NCBI GenBank assembly: GCA_963810055.1
Contig: CAWEME010000009.1
Span: forward strand, 62,001 to 126,000
Length of the DNA: 64,000 nucleotides
Direction of reading: 5' to 3'
Source of the DNA: REEB95 sp963810055
GTDB lineage: Bacteria > Pseudomonadota > Alphaproteobacteria > ATCC43930 > CGMCC-115725
Shown: one piece after another, positions 45,890 to 54,738 of the stretch
Numbering within the stretch: the stretch's first letter is position 1
Layout: the number at the start of each line of letters is the position of its first letter
Made by a program: the position numbers and the translations under genes
The notes under the pieces: model-generated
The model's database searches: none
What the model was told of the DNA's origin: nothing
What the model saw: only the letters and a program-made list of their open reading frames with translations

Positions 45890-46326
45890 GGCTTTCCTCC
45901 TTCTGGTAATTCGGGGATGACGGCAGTGGCTTCGAGCTCGATCTTGCCCGGGCTGTCGAGCAGGTCCGCAACGAAGATCATGCTCATGGCCGGGAAATGG
46001 CGTCCCATCAACCGCCGCCAGATGCGGCCGAGTTCCGGGCGCGCCGCGAGATAGGCGGGCTTGTCGCAGCAAAAGGCGGTGATGCGGCAGATATGGCGGG
46101 GCGCGCCGCCGGCCTCGGCGAGCACGGCCAGCACGTTCTCGAGCGCCTGCTCGAATTGCGGCGCGAGTTCCGAAGACCGGAACACCTGTCCCGCGTCCCA
46201 GCCGACCTGGCCCGCGATGAAGACGAGGCGGCCCGGCTTCGCCGCGATCCCGTTGGCGTAGCCGATCGGGGCCTTCCAGCCCGCGGGAAGCAGCACGCTC
46301 ATGTCCTGGATCGCTGCGGCGGTCAC
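45886..46326 (-). CDS. RidA family protein
   Basis: A 146-residue YjgF/YER057c/UK114 (RidA) family protein with KPGRLVFIAGQVGWD, FEQALENVLAVLAEAGG, and PAMSMIFVADLLDSPGKIELEATAVIP. RidA proper hydrolyses reactive imines; many paralogues in aromatic operons have unknown roles. GTG start at 46326 overlaps the paaK stop (GTGA), so it is coupled. The usual RidA arginine in the family signature is replaced (CKIELEA-like is GKIELEA here), which argues against standard imine hydrolysis, though I cannot align it fully. Confidence 0.78.
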   Translation of the reverse strand: MTAAAIQDMSVLLPAGWKAPIGYANGIAAKPGRLVFIAGQVGWDAGQVFRSSELAPQFEQALENVLAVLAEAGGAPRHICRITAFCCDKPAYLAARPELGRIWRRLMGRHFPAMSMIFVADLLDSPGKIELEATAVIPELPEGGKP

Positions 46327-47669
46327 GGCTTGGGCCTGAGGTCGCGGACGCGCACCGCTTTTCCCTGCGAGCGCGGCACCTCGCCCGGGCGCTTCACCGC
46401 CACGTCGCAGGTGATCCCCAGCATCGCCTTGAGATGATGGGTGACGGCCTGGGCGATCGACTGGTTGGTCTCCTCGTCGAGCGTCACCGCGGGATCGGCC
46501 TCGACCTCGAGCCTCACATGGTCGAGCGGGCCCTTGCGCTCGAGGATGAGCTGGTAATGCGGCGAGATCCGGGGCAAGCCGACCAGCGCCGCCTCGAGTT
46601 GCGAGGGATAGACGTTGACGCCGCGTATGATCAGCATGTCGTCGCTGCGGCCGGTGATGCGGCGGATGCGCACATGCGTGCGGCCGCAACGGCACGGCTC
46701 GTCGGTGAGCCGCGTGATGTCGCGGGTGCGATAGCGGATCATCGGCAGCGCCTCTTTGGTGAGCGTGGTGATGACCAGCTCGCCGGTCTTGCCCATGGCG
46801 AGCGGCTCGCCGGTTTCGGGGTCGATGACCTCGAACAGGAAATGGTCTTCCCAGCCGTGCAAGCCGGCCTGGGCCTCGTGGCATTCGACCGCGACCCCCG
46901 GCCCCAGGATCTCGGAGAGGCCGTAGATGTCGATGGCCTTCAGTCCCAGCCGGCTTTCCAGTTCGTGGCGCAGCCCGTCGCTCCACGGCTCGGCGCCGAA
47001 CAGCCCGACGCGCAACGGCCCGCCGCGCAAGTCGATGCCCATGCCGGCGGCGACCTCGGCGATGTTGAGCGCGTAGGACGGCGTGGCGCAGAGCACCACG
47101 GCGCCGAAGTCGTGCATCAGCGTCACCTGCCTTTCGGTGCCGCCGCCCGAAGCCGGCACGACGGTGCAGCCGAGCCGGGTCGCGCCGTCATGGGCGCCGA
47201 GCCCGCCGGTGAAGAGGCCGTAGCCATAGGCGTTGTGCACGATGTCGCCCGGCCGGACGCCGGCGCAGACCATCGAGCGCGCCATGAGCAGCGCCCAGTT
47301 GGAAAGATCGGCGGCGGTGTAGCCGACCACGGTCGGTTTTCCGGTCGTGCCCGAGGAGGCGTGGACGCGGATGACGGTCTCGCGCGGAACGGCGAACATG
47401 CCGAAGGGGTAGTTGTCGCGCAGATCCGACTTGGTGGTGAACGGAAAGCGCCGGAGATCGTCGAGCCCGTGCAGCGAAAACGGCGTGACGTTGGCCGCGT
47501 CGAAGCTGCGGCGGTAATGCGGCACGTTGGCGTAGGCGTGTTGCAGCACGTTGCGCAGACGGTCGAACTGAAGCTTTTGCAGCTGCTTGCGCGGCATGGT
47601 TTCGACGTCCGGGGAGAAATAAACATGCTGCCGGTCGTGATTTTTACTGCGCGAGAGGCGTGTGGCCAT
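46323..47669 (-). CDS. paaK: phenylacetate-CoA ligase
   Basis: PaaK/PadJ-type ligase that activates phenylacetate to phenylacetyl-CoA. The 448-residue protein has the P-loop HASSGTTGKPTVVGYT (about 103-118), NAYGYGLFTGGLGAHDG, IYGLSEILGPGVA, the zinc-like PCRCGRTH motif, and GRSDDMLIIRGVNVYPSQLE. The length matches the paralogue without extra domains. It lies 4 bp downstream of padD. With padBCD this indicates anaerobic phenylacetate degradation rather than the aerobic paa pathway, because no paaABCDE genes are present. Confidence 0.93.
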   Translation of the reverse strand: MATRLSRSKNHDRQHVYFSPDVETMPRKQLQKLQFDRLRNVLQHAYANVPHYRRSFDAANVTPFSLHGLDDLRRFPFTTKSDLRDNYPFGMFAVPRETVIRVHASSGTTGKPTVVGYTAADLSNWALLMARSMVCAGVRPGDIVHNAYGYGLFTGGLGAHDGATRLGCTVVPASGGGTERQVTLMHDFGAVVLCATPSYALNIAEVAAGMGIDLRGGPLRVGLFGAEPWSDGLRHELESRLGLKAIDIYGLSEILGPGVAVECHEAQAGLHGWEDHFLFEVIDPETGEPLAMGKTGELVITTLTKEALPMIRYRTRDITRLTDEPCRCGRTHVRIRRITGRSDDMLIIRGVNVYPSQLEAALVGLPRISPHYQLILERKGPLDHVRLEVEADPAVTLDEETNQSIAQAVTHHLKAMLGITCDVAVKRPGEVPRSQGKAVRVRDLRPKP

Positions 47670-47672
47670 GGC

Positions 47673-48548
47673 TCAACTCCATCCCTGTCTTATTCCGGAA
47701 TCGGCGCGCGCGGGGCCGAGACGCGGCATATGCGGCACGGCGAAGCCTTGATTGAAGGCGGCGCGCACGACGATCGTGTCCTTGATCAGCCAGCCCCCGG
47801 CGAGGCCGAGCAATCCCGCCGTCAGCGCGAGCGGGCCGGCGTAACCGGCCAATCCCAGCGCCGCGGCGATCAGCGCGATCGGCGCGATGGTGCCAAGGAT
47901 CAGCAGCGGCAGGTTGATCGCTTGGAGCGCCTGGCGCGCCGCGGTGGGCGCGCCGCGCCGCGCCAGGGACCGGCGATAGGCGGCCCAGGCGATCCCGCGC
48001 GCGAGCAGCGCAAGCAGCGCCAGGACCGGCACGAAGCCGCCGGGAGCAACGCCCGCGATGAACGCCAGCGCCAGCCAGACCCCCGCTCCCTCGGCCAGAC
48101 CGGTGGCCAGGATCAAGGGCATGATCGAAGGCTCGCGCCAGGCCGGAATTCCTCGCGACGCGCGCAGGATGCGGGCTTGGCAATAGACGAAGACCAGCGC
48201 AAGCAGCGCGCAGACCGCCGCCAGCGCCGCGCCGCCGTACCACGCGGCGGATGCCAGCGCCGCGACGAGCGGCAGCGCCACCAGCCCTTCGCGCGTCATC
48301 CAAGAGGTGTGCGGATTGAAGAAGACGTGGATGAACCGCCAGGGACGGCCGATCTCGATCCACACCAGGCCGAGGCCGGTTACGATGAAGAGCGCCGCCA
48401 GGAGATAGGCCAAGCGCTGCGGGTTGCCGCCCGCCAGCTCGCTCGCCGCGGCGACGATCGCCAGCCCGCCGCCGGTGCCGCCGCCGATGAAATTGCCCGC
48501 GGCGCGGCGGTCCCAGTTCGTTTGCAGCCAAGGGGCGATGCGATCCAT
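47673..48548 (-). CDS. padD: NrfD/PsrC-type membrane subunit of phenylacetyl-CoA oxidoreductase
   Basis: A 291-residue membrane protein with about eight helices and the NrfD/DmsC-type layout. The N-terminus is WDRRAAGNFIGGGTGGGLAIVAAASE, and GLGLVWIEIGRPWRFIHVFFNPHTSWMTREG matches the quinone-side motif of this family. It should anchor PadBC in the membrane and pass electrons to the quinone pool. The start at 48548 is 2 bp after the padC stop. The Pad assignment rests on the neighbours paaK and padBC. Confidence 0.82.
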   Translation of the reverse strand: MDRIAPWLQTNWDRRAAGNFIGGGTGGGLAIVAAASELAGGNPQRLAYLLAALFIVTGLGLVWIEIGRPWRFIHVFFNPHTSWMTREGLVALPLVAALASAAWYGGAALAAVCALLALVFVYCQARILRASRGIPAWREPSIMPLILATGLAEGAGVWLALAFIAGVAPGGFVPVLALLALLARGIAWAAYRRSLARRGAPTAARQALQAINLPLLILGTIAPIALIAAALGLAGYAGPLALTAGLLGLAGGWLIKDTIVVRAAFNQGFAVPHMPRLGPARADSGIRQGWS

Positions 48549-48550
48549 GG

Positions 48551-49192
48551 CTATTCCCAGAGATAATAGAAGCCCGGGCCGGTCCCGAGCTCTTCGTGCA
48601 TGCGGAAATTCCGGTTCCCGGCCAGCAGCAGCGACACGTTGCTCGCGGGATTCTCGACGTCGCCGAAGTGAAGCGCGCCGGCGATGCAGGAATTGACGCA
48701 GGCCGGCGTCGCCTCGGGATCGACGCCCGGCGTCAGGCCCTTTTCCGTCCCGGCATCGATGCGGTCGACGCAAAACGTGCATTTGGTCGCCACCGCCAAA
48801 CGCCGCTTGTCGAAGCGCTTGCGTTCCGCCTGGCTCGGCGCGCCGCCATAGGCGAAGCTCGCAAGGTCGGTCTTGAAGCGCGCCTGATAGGGACAGGCGA
48901 CGGCGCAATAGCTGCAGCCGATGCAGAGATCGTAATCGATGGTGACGATGCCGTCCGGGCGCCGGCGCGTGGCGGTCGAGGGGCACACGGTCATGCAGGG
49001 CGGTTCGGCGCAATGCATGCAGCCCACCGGCACGAAAACGCGGCGGACCTCGGGATATTCCCCTTCTTCCATGTCGAGCACGCGCCGCCACTGCACGCCG
49101 GGCGGCGTCGCGTTGGCCTGTTTGCAAGCCGCCGTGCAGGTTTGGCAACCGACGCAGCGCTTGAGATCGGCGACCATCACCCAGCGGGTCAT
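48551..49192 (-). CDS. padC: iron-sulfur subunit of phenylacetyl-CoA oxidoreductase
   Basis: A 213-residue DmsB/NrfC-type ferredoxin subunit with four cluster motifs: CVGCQTCTAACKQAN, CMHCAEPPCMTVCP, CIGCSYCAVACPYQA and CTFCVDRI...CVNSCIAGAL. It lacks a signal peptide, so it probably stays on the cytosolic side. It relays electrons from PadB to PadD. The start overlaps the padB stop (ATGA). Confidence 0.87.
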   Translation of the reverse strand: MTRWVMVADLKRCVGCQTCTAACKQANATPPGVQWRRVLDMEEGEYPEVRRVFVPVGCMHCAEPPCMTVCPSTATRRRPDGIVTIDYDLCIGCSYCAVACPYQARFKTDLASFAYGGAPSQAERKRFDKRRLAVATKCTFCVDRIDAGTEKGLTPGVDPEATPACVNSCIAGALHFGDVENPASNVSLLLAGNRNFRMHEELGTGPGFYYLWE

Positions 49193-51921
49193 GCCGCGCC
49201 TCCCAGCCGCGTCAGGCCGACGCGCACCAAGTCGGCGCCCGAACCGGTGGCGTCGGTCAGTTCGAGCGACAGCGGCACCAGCGTGTTCATGCTGGGGGTG
49301 CCGAAATCCCGGGCGAAGGGCGTGACCCAGTGATCGAACTGCCCGAGCATGAGCAGCGTGTCGGGGCGGATGCCCTGGCGCAGCACCGCGCGGCCGCGCG
49401 TGGCGCGTTGGGGCGTGCGGATTTCGACCCTGTCGCCGTCGCCGATGCCGAGGCGTTCCGCGACGCTGGTGTTGATGACCACCCCGTCATGCCCGGCGAC
49501 GTTGGCCGCCACTTCCCGGATCAGCTGGATGCCGGCATTGGCGCCCCAGGCGTATTGCATGGAGCGGGCGGTGACGAGCCAGAACGGAAAATCCTGAACC
49601 CGGCCGCCCATCTCGACCAGCGCCTTTTCCCACATGCCGGGGAAATCCTTCCACGCCGGCAGCGTCTGGTATTCCGCGAGCTGCTTGTCCCACCAGGTCA
49701 TGCCGCGCTCGTGCAGACGCCGGCCGAGCTCCTGCCCGATGCGGTAAAGCCGCTCCTGATAGGGAAGCTCGAAGCGCAAGCCCTGCCGCGCCAGCGCGGG
49801 ATAGAGATACCAATCGGTTTTCTTGAAGGGGCGGGTGCGGAAGCCGTGAGTCTTGTACCACTCGAGCCCGTCGGCGGCGGCCCCGTTTGTCACCTCGGCG
49901 CTGGCAGCCCGGCAGGCGGCGTCCCAGATCACGTCGCGGGTGTGGGCCTTGGCGGGGTCGAGGCTGAAATCGTAGCGCGCGGTCTTGAGCGGCACACCCG
50001 CCGCGCCGCGGTTGATGGCGGCGTTGTAAGGCTCGAGCAGGCCGGTGCGCCGCGCCATTTCGGTGGCGATGTCGGTGAAGTCGCGCGCCTCGCCCGAGGC
50101 CGCGACGGCGGGCTGGCGGAGCGCGAAGCCCTCCTCGTCCCAGAACTGCTCGACATATTTCGTGCCGCCGATGCGGATGAGCTGCAGCCCTTCCAAATCG
50201 GTGCATTCCGGCAGCAGCAGGTCGGCCATGTGGTTCGATTCGTCGCGCGTATAGGCGAAGGCGACGACGAAGGGGAAACGCGACATTTTTTCGGCGATTG
50301 CCGCGGTGTCCCAGAACGAGATCGCGGGATTGCTGCGGTAGAGGAACCAGATTTCGGGAAACGTCACCGCCGGCAGGCCTGCGGGGGTCCCGTCGAGGAA
50401 CATCCAGGCCAGATGGGTGGGGCCGAGCGCCTGGCTCCACGGCCCGTTGGCGGCGAGCGGCACCAGCGTGCGATAGGCGTTGCGGATATTGGGCCGCGGC
50501 GACCAATGCTCCGGATCGGTCGGATTGAAGGGATAGGCCATGAAGCCGTCGGTTCCCGGCACGACGCTGCCGATGCGGTCGGACATCGGGCGATTGAGAC
50601 GCACGGTGGTGCCGAGCGTGCCGCCGGGCACTTCGAGCGCGCCGACGAGAGAAACCGCCACGGTGCGCGCCCAGCAGCACTCGTAGCCGCCCCAGCCGTT
50701 ATTGACCGTCTTGCCCAGGGTGATGGCGACGGGACGGAACGGCAACGTCATGCCCTCGATCTCGACCGTCTGGCCGATACAGGCCTGGGCGGCGAATTCA
50801 CCGGCGATACGGCGAATGGTCGCCGCCGGCACGTCGCAGATCGCCGCCGCCCATTCAGGCGAACAGGGCGCCAGGTGCGCGACCAGCTTGCTGAACGCGG
50901 TTTCGCCGGAGAGCGCGCCCCGGGCGATCTCTTCGCCATCGGGACCCAGCTCGACCGCTTCGGCGGTGAAGCTTCCTTCCAGCGCCGGCTCGACACCCGG
51001 CGTATCGTACGCCACCGCCGCGCCGCGCCGGCGATCCCAAACCAGCGGTTTCTTGCTGACGGGATCGCGCAAATAATAGCCCTTGGCGCCGACGAGATAG
51101 GGCGAGGCCGTGCGGTCCGTCAGGAAGGCGAGGTCGAGACATTCGCGCTTCTGCTCGTGAAGCAGCACATGGATGACGGCATAGAGAAAAGCCGCATCGG
51201 TCTTCGGCCGGATCGGAACCCATTCGGCGGAGCAGGCGCCGGTGATCGAGAGATGCGGCTCGACCTGGACGCGCTTCATCCCGCGGGCGCGCGCATCGGC
51301 ATGGCGCTTCACGCCGACGACGCCGCCCGAAGCCTCGGTGTTGCTGCCGAGCGAGATGACGTAGCGGCAGGACGGCGTGTCCGGCGAGACCGTGAAGGCG
51401 TGATGCCACAGCTCGCCGTAGAGATGCTCCGAGTGATAGCACTTGACGCCCTGGCCGCTGCCGAAGCCCATGTCGACCGGCCCCCAGGCGGCGAGAAAGG
51501 CGGGAAAGGTTCCCATGTAGGATTGCGGCGTGCCCCCGCCGCCGAAGCTCGCGGCGACCTTGGGATAGCCCGAGGCGTCGAGCAGGCCGCCGGCGCGGAC
51601 CGCGTTGAGCTTTTCGGCGATGAGATCGAACGCTTCATCCCACGAGATCGGGACGAAGCCCGGCTCTTCGCCGCGCCCCTTTTTCGCATTGGTGCGCTTC
51701 ATCGGCGAAAGCACGCGATTGGGGTTGTAGGTCTTCTGCACCAGTCCATAGGCCTTGACGCAAATCCGCCCCGCGCCGGGATGGATCTGCGCGGCGCAGA
51801 AATTCGGATCGACGCCGAGCGCGACGCCGTCCTCGACGCGGACGGTCAGGAGATCGGGACCGGCGACGCACTGGTAGCAGTAGGTCGGAACCTGCTTTGC
51901 CGTGGCCGCCGCTCCTGTCAT
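49189..51921 (-). CDS. padB: molybdopterin catalytic subunit of phenylacetyl-CoA:acceptor oxidoreductase
   Basis: A 910-residue DMSO-reductase-family protein. PadB oxidises phenylacetyl-CoA to phenylglyoxylate via its CoA ester. It begins with a [4Fe-4S] motif (TYCYQCVAGPDLL...PNFCAAQ...GRICVKAYG, residues 14-55), contains SFGGGGTPQSYMGTFPAF and many Mo-bisPGD loops (SLGSNTEASGG, YRSNPAISFWD, AYTRDESNHMADLLLPECTDLEG), and ends with the cap domain. No Tat signal is seen, consistent with a cytosolic-facing enzyme acting on CoA thioesters. A thiosulfate or other CISM oxidoreductase is possible, but paaK in the same operon favours PadB. Confidence 0.83.
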   Translation of the reverse strand: MTGAAATAKQVPTYCYQCVAGPDLLTVRVEDGVALGVDPNFCAAQIHPGAGRICVKAYGLVQKTYNPNRVLSPMKRTNAKKGRGEEPGFVPISWDEAFDLIAEKLNAVRAGGLLDASGYPKVAASFGGGGTPQSYMGTFPAFLAAWGPVDMGFGSGQGVKCYHSEHLYGELWHHAFTVSPDTPSCRYVISLGSNTEASGGVVGVKRHADARARGMKRVQVEPHLSITGACSAEWVPIRPKTDAAFLYAVIHVLLHEQKRECLDLAFLTDRTASPYLVGAKGYYLRDPVSKKPLVWDRRRGAAVAYDTPGVEPALEGSFTAEAVELGPDGEEIARGALSGETAFSKLVAHLAPCSPEWAAAICDVPAATIRRIAGEFAAQACIGQTVEIEGMTLPFRPVAITLGKTVNNGWGGYECCWARTVAVSLVGALEVPGGTLGTTVRLNRPMSDRIGSVVPGTDGFMAYPFNPTDPEHWSPRPNIRNAYRTLVPLAANGPWSQALGPTHLAWMFLDGTPAGLPAVTFPEIWFLYRSNPAISFWDTAAIAEKMSRFPFVVAFAYTRDESNHMADLLLPECTDLEGLQLIRIGGTKYVEQFWDEEGFALRQPAVAASGEARDFTDIATEMARRTGLLEPYNAAINRGAAGVPLKTARYDFSLDPAKAHTRDVIWDAACRAASAEVTNGAAADGLEWYKTHGFRTRPFKKTDWYLYPALARQGLRFELPYQERLYRIGQELGRRLHERGMTWWDKQLAEYQTLPAWKDFPGMWEKALVEMGGRVQDFPFWLVTARSMQYAWGANAGIQLIREVAANVAGHDGVVINTSVAERLGIGDGDRVEIRTPQRATRGRAVLRQGIRPDTLLMLGQFDHWVTPFARDFGTPSMNTLVPLSLELTDATGSGADLVRVGLTRLGGAA

Positions 51922-52340
51922 GAAGACGCTGTTCCCGCCGCTTTCACTTTCGCGGCCTTGGCCTTGAGCCGCTCCACGGTTTTCTGAACGTCGGTCACGA
52001 AGCGCATGTGCTTGCCGCGCCCGATCTCGTCGATGGGATCGCGCGCCGAAACCTCGAAGGTGACGAGCCGCCCCTTGACCTCGATGATTTTCACGCGGAT
52101 GACGACGGCCATGCCGAGCAGCGTCGGCGCCAGGTGATCGAGTTCGATCCGCGTGCCGACCGAATCCTCGCCCGGATCGAGATGCTCGAGCAGACCGTCG
52201 CGGCAGGTCTGCTCGATGTCCCGCGCCAGGGAAGGCGTCGAATAGACCCGGCCGCCCTCGCCCATGAAGCCGATGGTCCGCGGTTCGTCGACGACGATGC
52301 GCCGCTCGAAAGTCAGTCCCGGCGCCAGGCTCGGCTTCAT
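51918..52340 (-). CDS. FlK-like hotdog thioesterase heading the pad operon
   Basis: A 140-residue single hotdog-domain protein close to fluoroacetyl-CoA thioesterase FlK. It shares LDPGEDSVGT and VSARDPIDEIGRGKHMR with FlK. The spacing of Thr35, Glu43 and His69 equals that of the FlK catalytic Thr-Glu-His. The aromatic lid residues of FlK are not obvious here (Met26/Gly29), so the true substrate is more likely an aryl- or arylacetyl-CoA. The ATG at 52340 leads the operon and its stop overlaps padB (ATGA). A salvage role freeing CoA from dead-end thioesters is inferred. Confidence 0.78.
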   Translation of the reverse strand: MKPSLAPGLTFERRIVVDEPRTIGFMGEGGRVYSTPSLARDIEQTCRDGLLEHLDPGEDSVGTRIELDHLAPTLLGMAVVIRVKIIEVKGRLVTFEVSARDPIDEIGRGKHMRFVTDVQKTVERLKAKAAKVKAAGTASS

Positions 52341-52365
52341 GGCAATCCCCCGTTTTGCGTTTCTT

Positions 52366-52387
52366 AATCGGTACTCACATACCAATT
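52366..52387. promoter_or_regulatory. inverted repeat AATCGGTA-N6-TACCAATT upstream of the pad operon
   Basis: Left arm 52366-52373, spacer 52374-52379, right arm 52380-52387; one mismatch from perfect symmetry. It has the same arms and spacing as the element at 38052-38075. With a -10-like TATCAT at 52404-52399 (minus strand) the repeat falls just downstream of the predicted start, a repressor or roadblock position. Confidence 0.6.
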
Positions 52388-52424
52388 TGCGGAACAGTAT
52401 GATACGGCTTCGTCCCGCCCGTAT

Positions 52425-52438
52425 TTGATCTAGATCAA
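52425..52438. promoter_or_regulatory. FNR/AadR box TTGATCTAGATCAA (pad operon)
   Basis: Perfect palindrome TTGAT-N4-ATCAA. Its centre is about 40 bp upstream of a transcription start inferred from the TATCAT hexamer at 52404-52399, the class II position for FNR activation of the pad operon on the minus strand. It could also serve the divergent GNAT gene. Confidence 0.75.
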
Positions 52439-52596
52439 ACCGCCCGCCAGCGGCGGGCAGGCTCGGCGCGGGGCCGGAACCGCCGCGATTTGCCTATATC
52501 GGTACGATTATGCTTATTTACATTCACGCCGGGATGATTCACGCTGGCGGGCGATTGGCGGCGGGGATGCGCGCGGTTTCGAAGCGAAAGGCAGCG

Positions 52597-53074
52597 ATGA
52601 AAGCGACCAAGACGGCCGCCGCGGTTGACGCCGGGGCCGCCGTTGCGAATCAGGCCGGCGCTGGCCGCCGACGTTCCGTCGGTCATCGCGCTCGACGAAG
52701 AAGTCACCGGCCTCGCCAAGCCGAATTACTGGCGCGACATGTTCGAGCTCTATGGCGGGCGGCACAAGGAGCGCTTCTTTCTCGTGGCGGAACGCCAGGA
52801 TCGCGTCGACGGCTTCGTCATCGGCGAGACCCGCGCCTGGGAATTCGGTTCGCCGCCTTGCGGCTGGATATTCGCCATCCAGATCCGTCCCAAGGGCCGC
52901 CTCAAGGGCGTGGGAACCCAGCTCTTCAACGCCATCTGCGATTGCTTCCGCAAGACCGGCGTCGTCAACGTCCGCACGATGCTGGCGCGCGATAACACCA
53001 TCATCCTGTCCTTCTTCCGCAGCCAGGGCATGATGGCGGGACCCTTCATCGAATTGGAAACCACGCTCGACTGA
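52597..53074 (+). CDS. GNAT acetyltransferase, frame probably broken once near its start
   Basis: A single GNAT domain of about 150 residues: ALAADVPSVIALDEEVTGLAKPNYWRDMF, GWIFAIQIRPKGRLKGVGTQLFNAI with the acetyl-CoA loop, and TMLARDNTIILSFFRSQGM. An uninterrupted frame exists only from a TTG at 52625. The ATG at 52597 (MKATKTAAAVDAGAA) reads into it if one G is dropped at about 52642, giving MKATKTAAAVDAGAALRIRPAL. I take this as the likely gene. It lies 44 bp upstream of the Rrf2 gene and resembles the tandem GNAT at 29.9 kb. A BadL-like regulatory acetyltransferase is possible. Confidence 0.75.
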
Positions 53075-53118
53075 CGGCGCCTGAACATTTCGACACCCAA
53101 GCCACCGCCGGAACACGC

Positions 53119-53580
53119 ATGAAACTACAGAAGGCCACCTGCTTCGCTCTCTTTGCCGTGCTCGAGCTGGCGGCCGATCCGACGCGTCAACTCGCCGCCG
53201 CGGAAATCGCGGACAAGTACGGAATCTCGCTGCATCATTTGGCGAAGGTGTTGCGCGATCTCGCGCGCGCCGGAATCGTCGAATCCGCCCGGGGCGTCGG
53301 GGGCGGCTATCGCTTCACCGGCAATCCGAAACGCCTGGCGCTGATGGACGTGATCGAACTGTTCGAGCCGATCGGATCGGACGGCGTCGACGGCGAGCAT
53401 CCGCGCCCGAGCACCGGCGTCGGACACGCCTTGCGCCTCGTGCTCAACGAGATCGACGAGCTCACGCTGGCCACCTTACGCTCGATCACCATTTCCACCA
53501 TGCTCAAGATCATCGATCAGCGGCCTTGGGCGGCGGCGGCAAGCGACCGGAAGCCGCGCAAGCGGGCGGCCCGGGGCTGA
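53119..53580 (+). CDS. badM: Rrf2 family transcriptional regulator (BadM-like)
   Basis: A 153-residue winged-helix regulator: MKLQKATCFALFAVLELAADPTRQ, ADKYGISLHHLAKVLRDLARAGIVESARGVGGGYRFTG. It lacks the three clustered cysteines that hold the Fe-S cluster in IscR/NsrR; only Cys8 is present. In R. palustris the Rrf2 protein BadM represses the benzoyl-CoA reductase operon. The location inside an anaerobic aromatic island supports the same role, acting on the inverted repeats at 38052 and 52366. The C-terminus is basic (RKPRKRAARG). The gene symbol is by analogy. Confidence 0.78.
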   Translation: MKLQKATCFALFAVLELAADPTRQLAAAEIADKYGISLHHLAKVLRDLARAGIVESARGVGGGYRFTGNPKRLALMDVIELFEPIGSDGVDGEHPRPSTGVGHALRLVLNEIDELTLATLRSITISTMLKIIDQRPWAAAASDRKPRKRAARG

Positions 53581-53581
53581 G

Positions 53582-54649
53582 TTAAACCTTGCTGAAGCGA
53601 TGGATGCCGTCGGCGCCGGTTTCGCGCCTGAGCCGTCCCGCGCCCACCAGATAATGCAGATGCGCCAGCGCTTCGCCCATGGCGAAGCCCAGCTGATGGA
53701 TGTCGAGCTGGCGGCGGAACAGCACCGGAATCAGGTCGGCCGCGGTCAAGGGCGCGGCGCAGGCGGCGACCGCGCGATCCAGCCTTTCGTCGTGATGATG
53801 GGCGAGCTGGTCGAGGCGGAAATGCAGATTGCGGAACGGCAAGCCGTGCGAAGGCAGCACCAACGCGGTTTCGGGCAGCGGCCGGAAGTCGGCGAGCGAA
53901 TCGAGATAGAGCTTGAGCGGATTGCCGTCGGGTTCATCGGGCCACACGCTCACATTCGTGGTGATGACCGGCAGGATCTGGTCGCCGGAGATCAGCACGT
54001 CGAGCGCGGGATTATAAAGACAGAGATGCTCGGGCGCGTGGCCGCGGCCGACGATCACGCGCCAGGAACTGTTATTGATCGCCACCACGTCGCCGGCCAT
54101 GACGCGCCGGTACTGCGGCGGAACCGGCGTGACGTAGGCGGCATAGGTATTGCCGCGGGCGCGCAACGCATCGAGGTGCTCGCCCGCCAAGCCGTTGCGC
54201 CGGTAATGCGCGAGGCGGCTTTCGGTGTCGCCGGCGCCCCATCCCTGGCGGACGAGATGCGCCGTCAGCCATTCGGCCTGGCTGGTCCAAAGCTCGACCC
54301 CGAAGCGCCCGCACATCCAGCCGGCGAGCCCCATGTGGTCGGGATGAAAATGGGTAACCAGCACGCGTTTGACCGGGCGGCCGCCGGCCATCGTGTCGAA
54401 AACTTTTTGCCACAGAATCTTGGTCTGGTCGCCTTGTCCAAACCCGGTATCGACGATCGTCCAACTGTCGCCGTCGGCGAGCAGCCAAAGATTGATGTGA
54501 TCGAGCGCGAAGGGCAACGGCATGCGCAGCCAATGGATGCCGGGCGCGATTTCGATGGTGGCGCCGGGCGAAGGCGGCGTTGAAACCGGAAAGGCGAGCG
54601 CCGGCGATGCAGCGTCTCTGCTAACAGGCTGGGTATTGGTTCGCTTCAT
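53582..54649 (-). CDS. MBL-fold metallo-hydrolase
   Basis: A 355-residue metallo-beta-lactamase-fold protein with the metal motif THFHPDHMGLAG (HxHxDH at about 105-110), a second histidine in VIVGRGHAPEHLCLYN, the aspartate in VLISGDQILP and a late PSHGLPF histidine. A C-terminal helical domain of about 90 residues follows. It is glyoxalase-II/LACTB2-like, so possibly a thioesterase for aromatic CoA or glutathione esters. It converges with badM, with one base between stops, and lies 89 bp downstream of the DpgC-like gene. Confidence 0.8.
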   Translation of the reverse strand: MKRTNTQPVSRDAASPALAFPVSTPPSPGATIEIAPGIHWLRMPLPFALDHINLWLLADGDSWTIVDTGFGQGDQTKILWQKVFDTMAGGRPVKRVLVTHFHPDHMGLAGWMCGRFGVELWTSQAEWLTAHLVRQGWGAGDTESRLAHYRRNGLAGEHLDALRARGNTYAAYVTPVPPQYRRVMAGDVVAINNSSWRVIVGRGHAPEHLCLYNPALDVLISGDQILPVITTNVSVWPDEPDGNPLKLYLDSLADFRPLPETALVLPSHGLPFRNLHFRLDQLAHHHDERLDRAVAACAAPLTAADLIPVLFRRQLDIHQLGFAMGEALAHLHYLVGAGRLRRETGADGIHRFSKV

Positions 54650-54738
54650 GAGGTTGGGACGAGGACCTGGTTACGATCGGATGGTTTTCGTGGCGGCGGC
54701 GGGGAGAGACTACCGCATGGTTGCGGCCCGATCCATGC

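Noticed and set aside
49330..51987. An 885-residue plus-strand open frame opposite padB
   Set aside because: It is a mirror of the padB coding sequence, with composition typical of antisense frames in GC-rich DNA.
51918..52340. Naming the thioesterase a true fluoroacetyl-CoA thioesterase (flK)
   Set aside because: Catalytic spacing matches but the aromatic lid that gives fluoroacetyl selectivity is not present and the operon points to arylacetyl-CoA chemistry.
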